A stretch of DNA of 43,143 nt from assembly GCA_023406715.1 (NCBI GenBank), contig JAEXVC010000244.1:1-43143 (forward strand). The letters run 5' to 3'. This DNA comes from Bacteroidota bacterium. GTDB lineage: Bacteria > Bacteroidota > Bacteroidia > Bacteroidales > Tenuifilaceae. The position numbers were made by a program, and so were the translations under genes. The notes below the pieces were generated by a model, which ran no database searches, had not been told where the DNA came from, and was given only the letters and a program-made list of their open reading frames with translations. Shown here in pieces: positions 8,343 to 16,610 of the stretch (the first letter of the stretch is position 1; every line of letters starts with the position of its first letter).

Positions 8343-9371
8343 ATGAGAGACACAATAAGCATTGAGGATTTTTTACTAAAGCGAAATTTTTGCCCAGTAA
8401 TCGACGTACGATCCCCGGCGGAATATGCATAGGCGCATATTCCGGGTGCAATAAATATTCCTTTATTTTCCGATGAGGAAAGAGCGTTGGTTGGCACAAA
8501 GTACGTTCGCGAAAGCCGATATAACGCAGTTATTGCTGGGCTCGATGCTGTTGGTCCTAAACTCTCGTCATTTGTTAATACACTCCAAACCATAACGTCA
8601 CAGAAAGAGGTGCTTGTTTACTGCTGGCGAGGAGGTATGCGTAGCAAAAGTATGACTTGGCTTTTTAACTTATCGGGTTTTAAAGCCAAGGCTTTGGTTG
8701 GTGGTTACAAATCCTACCGTCGGAAAGCACAGGATTGCTTTGAATCGCCATTCAAACTAATTGTCCTTGGAGGAATGACCGGCAGCGGAAAAACGGAATT
8801 ACTTCAACATTTAAAAGCAAATGGCGAGCAGGTTGTTGACCTTGAGGGTCTGGCAAATCATAAAGGCTCTGCCTTCGGTTGGATTGGGCAAGCCAAACAA
8901 CCCTCAACCGAGTTTTTTGAGAATCTGCTTTTTGAGGAATTGATGAAAATCAACCCAAATAAGCCAACCTGGGTTGAGGATGAGAGCAAAAGCATTGGAA
9001 CCATTTTCGTTCCTCAACAGTTTCATCAACAAATGAGCACAAGTAAAGTCATTTCAATCGAAATTCCTTTTGATATTAGAGTAAAACGTTTAGTGGTTGA
9101 TTATACGAACTGTAACCCCGATGATTTAATTCAATCCGTTAACAGAATATCAAAAAGATTGGGTTTAGATAAGGCAAAGCAGTGTGTAGATTTAATCAAC
9201 CAAAAAAAGTTCGACGAGGCAGTTGCCATATCACTTGCCTATTACGATAAAACCTACCGGTACGGATTGGAGAACAAAACGAATAAGCCACTGATTGTTG
9301 AATTAACCGAGGACACCGATAAAAATATAGAAAGCCTTCTTACACAGAAGGCTCTACTAGAAAATTTATAG
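8343..9371 (+). pseudogene. mnmH: tRNA 2-selenouridine synthase MnmH (SelU), interrupted by in-frame TAG
   Basis: MnmH swaps sulfur for selenium on 2-thiouridine at tRNA wobble position 34, using selenophosphate. The full frame starts at ATG 8343 (MRDTISIEDFLLKR), enters the rhodanese domain (VIDVRSPAEYA), meets TAG at codon 30 (8430-8432) and continues without shift as AHIPGAINIPLFSDEERALV. The sulfurtransferase loop YCWRGGMRS (Cys about codon 94) and the P-loop GGMTGSGKT (about codons 143-151) are intact, and length (342 sense positions) is normal. If translation began downstream, for example at TTG 8487, the product would lose the start of the rhodanese domain. The TAG falls in the loop of a perfect hairpin. 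A CAG-to-TAG change (Gln) is one plausible origin. Family call is firm; whether it is functional is open. Confidence 0.82.
8419..8444. repeat. Perfect 10-bp stem, 6-base loop hairpin around the mnmH TAG
   Basis: CGGAATATGC (8419-8428) and GCATATTCCG (8435-8444) are exact reverse complements around the loop ATAGGC, which contains the in-frame TAG at 8430-8432. There is no T tract, and it lies within coding sequence. Confidence 0.8.
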
Positions 9372-9381
9372 CGAAATAATA

Positions 9382-10221
9382 CTATCGGTTAATAGTTCCT
9401 GGGTTTACACACATCACTGGAATTTTGGAATTGTTGGCAATTACGTATTGTTCTTGTGCGCCAAAAACGTAGTCGGTAAAGTCCAAGTTCGGCGTGGTCA
9501 TAATTAGAATTAAATCGGCCTCAATATCAACCGCAAGATTTACAATCTCCTCCTGGAAACTCTTACCCTTAGCAGCATTGTGGATTTCCGACTCTATGTT
9601 ATAACCCTCCATGTGCTTTTTGGCAAAAGCTAAATTATAGTTAATCTTCTTTTGAACGCCAGAGTCGAATGCGTTTGGTATAATGATATGAATCTTCGTG
9701 CCATACTGTGTTGCGACCTTAATGGCCCATTGGATCTTCTCTTTTTCTTCATCGCGGAAATCGATGGGCATAACCATATGCTCAAAAACCTTTTCGCGCA
9801 GAGGAGCATCCTGAACAACAAGGAAAGGTATTTCGGAACCGGCAATAACCTTAAGCGCCCAACTTCCGGTTAGTTTCTGAACACCTTTAATTCCATGGGT
9901 ACCCATTATAACCATGCTGGCCTGTATTTCGCTCGCATACTCACTTATGGTATCAAAAAGGTTACCCTCCATTAGGATTGTTTTGACCTCTATTCCATAT
10001 TGCTCTTTTATTCTTTGTTGATCCTCTTTGAATTTTTCGCGTGCATCGGCTTCTGATATCTTACTTTTTGAGAACAAACCGCCCGATTGAACCACATGCA
10101 CCAACTCCACCAAACTACAACCCTCACCTGCACTGCAAAACTTAATAGCATATTTTAATGCGTTCTCAGCAACTGGAGTAAAATCCCAAGGGATTAAATA
10201 CTTAAAAGGTTTGGTTTCCAT
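9382..10221 (-). CDS. Universal stress protein, tandem UspA domains
   Basis: A 279-residue cytosolic protein with two UspA domains. The first (about 1-145) begins YLIPWDFTPVAENALKYAI and ends with GTHGIKGVQKLTGSWALKVI, the G-x2-G-x9-G-S/T nucleotide-binding loop of ATP-binding Usp proteins. The second (about 147-279) begins HMVMPIDFRDEEKEKIQWAI but has a degenerate loop, so only the first half is likely to bind ATP. Such proteins are induced by starvation or stress; the exact role is unknown. Its stop is 10 bases from the mnmH stop (convergent), with no terminator visible between. Confidence 0.85.
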   Translation of the reverse strand: METKPFKYLIPWDFTPVAENALKYAIKFCSAGEGCSLVELVHVVQSGGLFSKSKISEADAREKFKEDQQRIKEQYGIEVKTILMEGNLFDTISEYASEIQASMVIMGTHGIKGVQKLTGSWALKVIAGSEIPFLVVQDAPLREKVFEHMVMPIDFRDEEKEKIQWAIKVATQYGTKIHIIIPNAFDSGVQKKINYNLAFAKKHMEGYNIESEIHNAAKGKSFQEEIVNLAVDIEADLILIMTTPNLDFTDYVFGAQEQYVIANNSKIPVMCVNPGTINR

Positions 10222-10320
10222 ATACTATTTTGGATTAATTGTAATAAATTTTCATATAAAATTAAGAAAGTTTGAGAACAAACAATAAATCATCTAACTG
10301 TTTTTGATGCTTTGGTCTAT

Positions 10321-11292
10321 TTAATTTTTTCGATTCATCAGTTTTTGTGAAATTTCAACAAGAACAGCCTTTCGTTCTTCTGAAACAGATATTTGAGTTA
10401 ATGATTGGTGCGCCTTTTTAAAATAATCATCAATAAGTCCATCAACTATTTCCTTTACTCCCACTTCGTTGTAAAACCTAATAACTTCATTTACTTTAGA
10501 TTCCCTAGGCATGGTATTGCTTCCTAGCAGTTCAATAAATTCATCGGCCTTGGGTCCTAGTCGCATTATTGATTCAATGGTTAAAATGGTTTTTTTACCA
10601 GCAACAATATCACCCCCAATGTTTTTGCCAAAGATTTCGACGTTACCGTAAGTATCAAGCAAATCGTCCTGAAGTTGAAAAGCCAAGCCTAAACAGCGTC
10701 CAAATTCACCAATATTGCAAACATCTTCATCGTCTGCTCCTCCAAGCACGGCTCCAATCTGAAGAGCACCTTTAAGCAAAACGGAGGTTTTTAACTCTAT
10801 CATCTTAAGATACTCGTCGCGAGTAACATTTTTTCTGTTCTCAAAATCCATGTCCAACTGCTGACCCTCACAAATACCCAAAGCAAATGTGTTAAAGATT
10901 TCAACTACCTTACCTAGATATTGTGGCTGGACTTTAGCAAGATACTGGTAAGCTACAATTGTCATTGCATCGCCTGAGAGAATGGCAATATTATTATCCC
11001 ACTTTTTATGAATTGTTTCGTTTCCGCGCCTAATTTCGGCGTTATCCATAATATCGTCATGTACAAGTGTGAAGTTATGGAAAATTTCAACGGCAATTGC
11101 CGGATCAATTGCCGATTTAATATCATCGGAAAACACATTACAACCAGCCAATGTTAAAATAGGACGAATTCTTTTCCCTCCAATTCCCAATATATAATTA
11201 ATTGGTTCATAAAGGTTTTTTGGTTCTCTGTTAAAGTTTAAGTTTGAAAAAGAGTCTGCTACAATACCCTTTAACTCTGAGTATGGGATCAT
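10321..11292 (-). CDS. Polyprenyl (isoprenoid) diphosphate synthase
   Basis: Trans-prenyltransferase that condenses isopentenyl diphosphate with allylic diphosphates in the cytosol. Both aspartate-rich motifs are present: LVHDDIMD (with the following NAEIRRG) near residue 80 and FQLQDDLLD near 206; GGKRIRP near 40 binds diphosphate. The chain length of the product (farnesyl, geranylgeranyl or longer) cannot be read reliably from the sequence. The frame runs up to 11319, but the ATG at 11292, two bases after the exporter's stop, gives MIPYSELKGIVADSF, a normal family start; the longer start would overlap the exporter gene by 26 bases. It is coupled to the upstream RND/MMPL exporter gene. Confidence 0.88.
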   Translation of the reverse strand: MIPYSELKGIVADSFSNLNFNREPKNLYEPINYILGIGGKRIRPILTLAGCNVFSDDIKSAIDPAIAVEIFHNFTLVHDDIMDNAEIRRGNETIHKKWDNNIAILSGDAMTIVAYQYLAKVQPQYLGKVVEIFNTFALGICEGQQLDMDFENRKNVTRDEYLKMIELKTSVLLKGALQIGAVLGGADDEDVCNIGEFGRCLGLAFQLQDDLLDTYGNVEIFGKNIGGDIVAGKKTILTIESIMRLGPKADEFIELLGSNTMPRESKVNEVIRFYNEVGVKEIVDGLIDDYFKKAHQSLTQISVSEERKAVLVEISQKLMNRKN

Positions 11293-11293
11293 A

Positions 11294-13669
11294 TTAATGC
11301 TGTTTTTCAATTTCATCATCCTCTTCGAATCCAGTAGAAATTTCTAGGGCAGGTTCTTCCTCTGGCTCAATTTCCTTTCTATAGCCTCTATCAAAAGTCA
11401 ACAAAACTGATGGTAAAATAAATAAATTGGCAAGAACAGCAAAAAATAATGTTACAGCAACAAGCATACCCAAGGCTTGAGTGCCACCAAATTTTGAAGC
11501 GGCAAAAACTCCGAAACCGAAAAATAAAACCATAGATGTATAGATTAGGCTTATTCCAGTTTCTCTTATTGCATAAACAACGGATTCTTTGGTATTTCTA
11601 TTCGTTCTTCGTTGTTCCTGACGATACTTTGAAAGAAATTGTATAGAATTATCAACGCCAATACCAAATGCTATACTAAATACAATTACGGTGCTTGGTT
11701 TAAGATTAATGCCAAAATAGCCCATTGCCGCACCTGTTAAAATTAATGGTATTAGATTTACTGAAACAGCAAAAATAACCATTCGTAATTTACGGAATAA
11801 CCAAGCAATGGATAACGATATAATAAAAACAGCCAATGTTAAACTTGTGAAAAGTCCATCTGTTAAGTAATTAATTCCACTAGTAGAAATAACGCTGGTT
11901 CCAGTAATAACTACCTGAGAGGATTGCTCTTTGAAAATTGTATCGATTTGGGTTTGTATCGTTCCAAAGAGTTCATTCATTCTTACGGAACCCACATCGG
12001 CGACATTATACATAACTCTAACATATTGCCCTGTAGAATCAACCATTTGAGCAAACATATCGCTAATGCCAATACTTTTGGGCAAATACGACAAAATAAA
12101 TGCTCTTTCGAAGGCTCCTGGTAGTTTATAGTGAGTTTCGTTTCCGTTGAAATAGGCCTGTCTAGCAAACTTAGATGCCTCAACAATAGACAGTGGTTTA
12201 GACAGTTCGTCAAATCTTCTAAGACTATCCTGCAATGTATTAATTTTCGTAAATGTTGCTGCACTTAAATACCCATTGGGCTTGCCGGTATCGTAAACAA
12301 TCTCTAAGGGCATAACTCCATGGAAATTGCTTTCGAAGAATTTTAAATCTCTGTAAACGATATGGTTCTTGGGAATATCATCAACCATGAATCCCTTTGC
12401 CTTGATTAAAGAAATGCCAAATAAGCCAACAACAACAAAAGAGATTCCTATGATAAAAACAGTTTTTCGTCTATAAAGTGTGGTTAAAACAATTCGAGTT
12501 ATAGCTAACTTAATACCCGTTCTTGATAAATGCTTTAAGTGTCTCTCTTCGGGGCTTGGAATAAAACTAAATATGATAGGCACCATAATTAATGTGATTA
12601 AAAAAGTACCCAAAACATTAATTGATGCAATAATTCCAAACTCTCGTAATACCTGTGTTTTTGTTACAATAAAAGTCGCAAAACCCGCAGCAGAAGTAAC
12701 ATTGGTAAGCAGGGTGGCGCTTCCAATCCTTATTATTACTCTATATAATGCTTTTGACCTATTTCCATGATGTTTAAACTCATGGTGAAACTTATTAATC
12801 AGATATATACAGTTAGGAACTCCAATAATAATAAGCAGCGTTGGTACAACACCTGTAAGTAATGTTAACTCAAACCCAAAGAGAGTTATAGAACCTAAAC
12901 ACCATACAACCGCTATTCCAACAACAAACAGAGAAATTACAACAATTTTTATAGATCTAAATAGAAATAAAAGAATCAAGGTTGTTACAAGAACTGCAAG
13001 AGCAAGAAAAAGAAACATCTCGTATTTAATCATCTCTCCCACTTTAACTCTAACGTAGGGCAATCCAGAATAATGTAACTTGCTACCAGTTTTCAACTCA
13101 AACTTTGTACACTCGCTTTCAATATTACTAATCAGAGGGATTCTCTCTTTCGTGGTTATCTTTTCCTTGTTTAAAGTAACTAACATTAGAAAAGCATTAG
13201 TTTCAGGGTTATAAAGTAGGCCCTTATAAAACACCTGCGATTTAAATGCATTTGAAGAACTATCTATTGATTTTTGAGTGAGCGTTGAATTAAAAAACTT
13301 ATTGGGAACAAATTTTTTAAGGTTGGTGTCTTTTATAAGATTTACAGCATCTACTGCAGAAAAAGTATGTTCTACTCCATCAATTTTTAACAAATCCTTT
13401 TCGAGTTCAATCCAACTTTCTATATGCGACTTTGTGAAGAAACTACTATCCTGTAAACCAATTACCATTATATTTTCTCCCTTTCCAAAAAGCTTACTGT
13501 ACCTTTCGTTTATCTTGAAAAGAGTGTCGTCCTGGGGTAAGAGGGGTGCTGGTTTATACGACAACTTCACGTTTTGTGCCTTCCAGGCCATAAAACTGGT
13601 TATACCAAGAACCACTATCAGAAATATAATTCTGAATCTTAAAATAAGTTTTGCTGCGCTATGAAACAT
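11294..13669 (-). CDS. RND/MMPL-family exporter
   Basis: A membrane protein of about 791 residues with the duplicated MMPL/RND layout: one N-terminal helix, a large periplasmic loop (about 40-215), five helices, then a second helix-loop-five-helix half. The segment GVPTLLIIIGVPNCIYLINK and the second-half FSIAFGIGVDNSIQFLSKYR are the helix-4 motifs, with acidic residues suited to proton coupling in the second half. Relatives export lipids such as hopanoids or large hydrophobic molecules; the substrate here is unknown. I start at ATG 13669 (MFHSAAKLILRFR) rather than 13732 because the upstream extension looks non-coding and overlaps the promoter. It ends two bases before the prenyl synthase start, suggesting an isoprenoid-linked cargo. 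Confidence 0.8.
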   Translation of the reverse strand: MFHSAAKLILRFRIIFLIVVLGITSFMAWKAQNVKLSYKPAPLLPQDDTLFKINERYSKLFGKGENIMVIGLQDSSFFTKSHIESWIELEKDLLKIDGVEHTFSAVDAVNLIKDTNLKKFVPNKFFNSTLTQKSIDSSSNAFKSQVFYKGLLYNPETNAFLMLVTLNKEKITTKERIPLISNIESECTKFELKTGSKLHYSGLPYVRVKVGEMIKYEMFLFLALAVLVTTLILLFLFRSIKIVVISLFVVGIAVVWCLGSITLFGFELTLLTGVVPTLLIIIGVPNCIYLINKFHHEFKHHGNRSKALYRVIIRIGSATLLTNVTSAAGFATFIVTKTQVLREFGIIASINVLGTFLITLIMVPIIFSFIPSPEERHLKHLSRTGIKLAITRIVLTTLYRRKTVFIIGISFVVVGLFGISLIKAKGFMVDDIPKNHIVYRDLKFFESNFHGVMPLEIVYDTGKPNGYLSAATFTKINTLQDSLRRFDELSKPLSIVEASKFARQAYFNGNETHYKLPGAFERAFILSYLPKSIGISDMFAQMVDSTGQYVRVMYNVADVGSVRMNELFGTIQTQIDTIFKEQSSQVVITGTSVISTSGINYLTDGLFTSLTLAVFIISLSIAWLFRKLRMVIFAVSVNLIPLILTGAAMGYFGINLKPSTVIVFSIAFGIGVDNSIQFLSKYRQEQRRTNRNTKESVVYAIRETGISLIYTSMVLFFGFGVFAASKFGGTQALGMLVAVTLFFAVLANLFILPSVLLTFDRGYRKEIEPEEEPALEISTGFEEDDEIEKQH

Positions 13670-13701
13670 AAAATCTGTATTTCGAAGAATTCTAAAGCTA
13701 G

Positions 13702-13732
13702 CGAATATAGCCCTATTTTGGTTTAAACACAA
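13702..13732 (-). promoter_or_regulatory. Putative promoter of the exporter-prenyl synthase operon
   Basis: On the minus strand TTG (13730-13732) is followed after 20 bases by TATATTCG (13702-13709), one mismatch from TAnnTTTG. It would start transcription about 25 bases before the chosen ATG at 13669, which supports that start. Confidence 0.4.
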
Positions 13733-13943
13733 CTATGTGATCTGCTCTTAAGTTAAATTAAGATTAAAATGATTGTTAAAAAATTATCTAAATGAAACAT
13801 AAATGTGATTAAATAAATATTTTATTTACAAAATTCATATTAAATATTGATTTTCTGATTTTTATAAAAAATGAAGTGAGAATTAGGAATATTATTTATA
13901 TGAAGTTTTTTTTTCCAGTTCATAGGGCTAAATTTGCTGAGGT

Positions 13944-13951
13944 TAATTTTG
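13944..13951 (+). promoter_or_regulatory. Putative -7 element (TAATTTTG) of the Na/Pi cotransporter gene
   Basis: TAATTTTG fits TAnnTTTG and lies 19 bases before the ATG at 13971. No matching -33 TTTG is seen. Confidence 0.4.
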
Positions 13952-13970
13952 ATTGGAAAAATAAAATTTT

Positions 13971-15698
13971 ATGAATTACGGACTATTAGAATTTTTGAAC
14001 CTTATTGGTTCGTTGGGGCTTTTTCTTTACGGAATGAAGTTGATGAGCGAATCTCTTCAGAAGGTTGCTGGCGATAAAATGCGCTCTATCCTTTCAGCAA
14101 TTACTTCGAATAGATTTATGGGGATTCTGGTTGGATTATTAGTTACTACAGTAATCCAGTCTTCCTCAGCAACAACTGTTATGGTTGTTAGCTTTGTTAA
14201 TGCTGGTCTGTTGTCATTAGTTCAGTCCGTTGGAGTTATAATGGGTGCAAATATAGGAACAACGGTTACTGCTTGGATAATTTCATTACTTGGATTCAAG
14301 TTTAGCATTTCGCTATTAGCAATTCCCCTAGTTGGAATTGGATTTCCCTTGATGTTTTCTAAAAAATCGTCCATAAAATCATGGGGAGAATTCATTGTTG
14401 GCTTCTCTTTGCTTTTCCTTGGTCTTGATTATCTTAAAGACTCCGTTCCAAGAATTGACCAAAACCCAGAAATGTTTGAATTTCTTTCAAACTATGCCAA
14501 TATGGGGTTTGCATCTGTTTTGCTATTCCTTTTGTTAGGAACATTACTAACCTTAGTCATTCAATCCTCAAGTGCGACAATGGCATTAACACTTGTTATG
14601 TGTAATCAGGGATGGATATCCTATGAGTTAGGTGCGGCAATGGTACTAGGCGAAAACATTGGTACTACTGTCACTGCTAATATTGCTGCTTTTATAGGTA
14701 ATGTTTCTGCAAAGCGTGCGGCTCGTGCGCATTTTATTTTTAATATGCTTGGTGTTACTTGGATGTTGATGATATTCTATCCTTATACAAATATTATTGC
14801 AAAAATAATGGTTAACAATACAGGGTCCTCTCCTTTTGATAATCCTGCTAGTATACCAATTGCTTTAAGTATATTCCATACAAGTTTTAACTTTATTAAT
14901 ACCTCCTTGCTGGTTTGGTTTGTACCTCAAATTGTTAAAATTGTAACGTGGATGGTTCCTTCGAAAAAGGAGGAGGAGGAAGAATTTCGTTTAGTTCATA
15001 TCAATATTGGCCTGCTTTCAACTGCAGAGTTATCTTTAGTTCAAGCACATAAAGAGATTATTATTTTTGCTAAACGAACAAACAAAATGTTTGGTTTTGT
15101 TAAAGACCTTTTCAACGAAACTAACGACAAAGAGTTTGATTCTATTTATGAACGAATCGAAAAATACGAAGGCATAAGCGATAGAGTTGAAGTTGAAATA
15201 GCCACATATCTTAATAAAGTTTCTACCTACGAATTAAGCGATGAAAGTTCACGTAAGTTACAAGCAATGTTTCGAATTATAAGCGAAGTAGAGTCAGTTG
15301 CAGATAGTAACTACTCTTTGGCCAGAACTATGAAGCGCAAACGAGATGCAAAAATTTGGTTTAGTCAAGAGATTAGAAATAATATGAATAAAATGTTTGA
15401 CCTTCTTGATGAATCATTACTTATTATGATCCAAAATCTTGAGTCAGGCCAAAAAGATCCCAATATTAACATGGGACCTGTTTACGAAATTGAAGAGAAG
15501 ATCAACAATCTAAGAGAGACACTTAAGGAGGAACATATAAAAAATGTTGAGGCAAATAAGTATAAATATCAAGCAGGAGTAATCTATAGTGATTTGTTTA
15601 ACGACTGTGAAAAAATGGGGGATTATGTTATAAACGTTTCTGAAGCTATTGCTGAAATTGAAAAGCCAGTAAAAGCAAAGGGTTACGTTCCAAAATAA
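13971..15698 (+). CDS. Na/Pi cotransporter family protein with PhoU-like C-terminal domain
   Basis: Sodium-driven inorganic phosphate transporter of the NptA/PNaS family. The membrane part (about 1-320) carries the duplicated QSSSAT motif: TVIQSSSATTVMVVSF near residue 62 and LVIQSSSATMALTLVM near 197, each followed by a GxNIGTTVTA segment (GANIGTTVTAW, GENIGTTVTAN). The C-terminal 220 residues are helical and PhoU-like and probably sit in the cytosol to tune transport. Length 575 is normal. It is monocistronic: divergent from the exporter and closed by a strong hairpin terminator. No pho regulon genes are nearby. Confidence 0.9.
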   Translation: MNYGLLEFLNLIGSLGLFLYGMKLMSESLQKVAGDKMRSILSAITSNRFMGILVGLLVTTVIQSSSATTVMVVSFVNAGLLSLVQSVGVIMGANIGTTVTAWIISLLGFKFSISLLAIPLVGIGFPLMFSKKSSIKSWGEFIVGFSLLFLGLDYLKDSVPRIDQNPEMFEFLSNYANMGFASVLLFLLLGTLLTLVIQSSSATMALTLVMCNQGWISYELGAAMVLGENIGTTVTANIAAFIGNVSAKRAARAHFIFNMLGVTWMLMIFYPYTNIIAKIMVNNTGSSPFDNPASIPIALSIFHTSFNFINTSLLVWFVPQIVKIVTWMVPSKKEEEEEFRLVHINIGLLSTAELSLVQAHKEIIIFAKRTNKMFGFVKDLFNETNDKEFDSIYERIEKYEGISDRVEVEIATYLNKVSTYELSDESSRKLQAMFRIISEVESVADSNYSLARTMKRKRDAKIWFSQEIRNNMNKMFDLLDESLLIMIQNLESGQKDPNINMGPVYEIEEKINNLRETLKEEHIKNVEANKYKYQAGVIYSDLFNDCEKMGDYVINVSEAIAEIEKPVKAKGYVPK

Positions 15699-15729
15699 AA
15701 AAGGCGGGTTAAATAACCCGCCTTTTTTT
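15697..15729. terminator. Bidirectional intrinsic terminator
   Basis: GGCGGGTT (15703-15710) and AACCCGCC (15715-15722) form an 8-bp GC-rich stem with an AAAT loop, flanked by an A run on the left and seven T on the right. It can stop both the Na/Pi gene (plus) and the atp operon (minus); the T tract overlaps the atpG stop codon. Confidence 0.9.
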
Positions 15730-16606
15730 ACTCCTTCAGTGCATTTGCGCCTGAAACTATCTCTAAAATTTCATTGGTAATTGCTGCTTGTCGAGCCTTG
15801 TTATAATCTAAAACCAAATTGTTAAGTAAACTGGTAGCATTTTCTGTAGCTTGATGCATTGCAGTCATTCGAGCACCATGTTCCGCTGCAGAACTTTCTA
15901 ATATTGCTGAATGAAGTTTATTTTTAAGATAATAGGGTAAAATCTTCTCTAAAAGCACCTTGGGTTCAGGTTCAATTATTGGCTTACTGAAAACTTGTTT
16001 CTTCTCGGATTTGGTTTGTTTTATAACGGGTAGCAAGGTCTCATTAACTTGAATCTGTGAAGCAGCATTTTTAAATTTATTGTACACGATTTCAACCCTA
16101 TCTATTTTTCCAAGAAAGTACTGCTTATTGAAAAAATCAAAAACCTCTCCCGTTAACTCCATTCTTGGCTTGTCAATACAAGTGGGGTTAATTTGCTCAA
16201 CCTTGAACTTAGATCTTCTTAAAACATCCTCTCCTTTTTTTCCTAAACAGTAAAAAGTAAAATTAGCATGGGGGTAAGTTGTTTTTAATGAAGATTGTAT
16301 ATTAATTGCTGTTTTAATAATGCTTGAATTAAAGGCACCACACATACTATTATTAGATGTGATAAGAAGTATGGCTACATTATTAATTTCCTTTCTCCAT
16401 GTAAAATAATTAGGTGTACTTAATTCATTGGTTGAGGCTAAAACATCTATTAACTGGGTAATCTTTTCATTAAATGGTCTGAACTTAATAAGATTGTTCT
16501 GTGCCTTTTTAAATTTTGCCGCAGAAACCATTTTCATGGCACTGGTTATCTTTTTTGTAGAAGATACCGACGAAATTCTGGTTCTTATTTCCTTCAGGTT
16601 GGCCAT
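15728..16606 (-). CDS. atpG: F1F0 ATP synthase subunit gamma
   Basis: Central rotor stalk subunit of F1. The N-terminal helix MANLKEIRTRISSVSSTKKI and ITSAMKMVSAAKFKKAQ, and the C-terminal helix with HGARMTAMHQATENATSLLN and LVLDYNKARQAAITNEILEI, form the coiled coil that turns inside the alpha-beta hexamer. Length 292 is normal. It is the last gene of this operon; atpA ends 4 bases upstream and a hairpin terminator follows directly. No atpD or atpC comes after it, unlike the classical order. Confidence 0.96.
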   Translation of the reverse strand: MANLKEIRTRISSVSSTKKITSAMKMVSAAKFKKAQNNLIKFRPFNEKITQLIDVLASTNELSTPNYFTWRKEINNVAILLITSNNSMCGAFNSSIIKTAINIQSSLKTTYPHANFTFYCLGKKGEDVLRRSKFKVEQINPTCIDKPRMELTGEVFDFFNKQYFLGKIDRVEIVYNKFKNAASQIQVNETLLPVIKQTKSEKKQVFSKPIIEPEPKVLLEKILPYYLKNKLHSAILESSAAEHGARMTAMHQATENATSLLNNLVLDYNKARQAAITNEILEIVSGANALKE

Positions 16607-16610
16607 AGTT

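Larger units (their letters stand above)
13670..13970. other. AT-rich divergent intergenic region, exporter / Na-Pi cotransporter
   Basis: A 301-base very AT-rich spacer between divergently transcribed genes. It contains the two putative promoters listed separately, one on each strand. I see no small gene, structured RNA or repeat with convincing support. Confidence 0.6.

Noticed and set aside
917..8432. Genome-wide reassignment of TAG to an amino acid
   Set aside because: At least fourteen intact genes end in TAG, including mnmG at its normal C terminus, and readthrough of DUF4254 would enter GT9 out of frame.
8419..8444. The mnmH hairpin as an intrinsic terminator
   Set aside because: No T tract follows and it lies inside a coding frame that continues to be conserved.
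13278..13664. A 128-codon plus-strand open frame opposite the RND exporter
   Set aside because: Antisense to conserved exporter sequence, with composition expected of a shadow.
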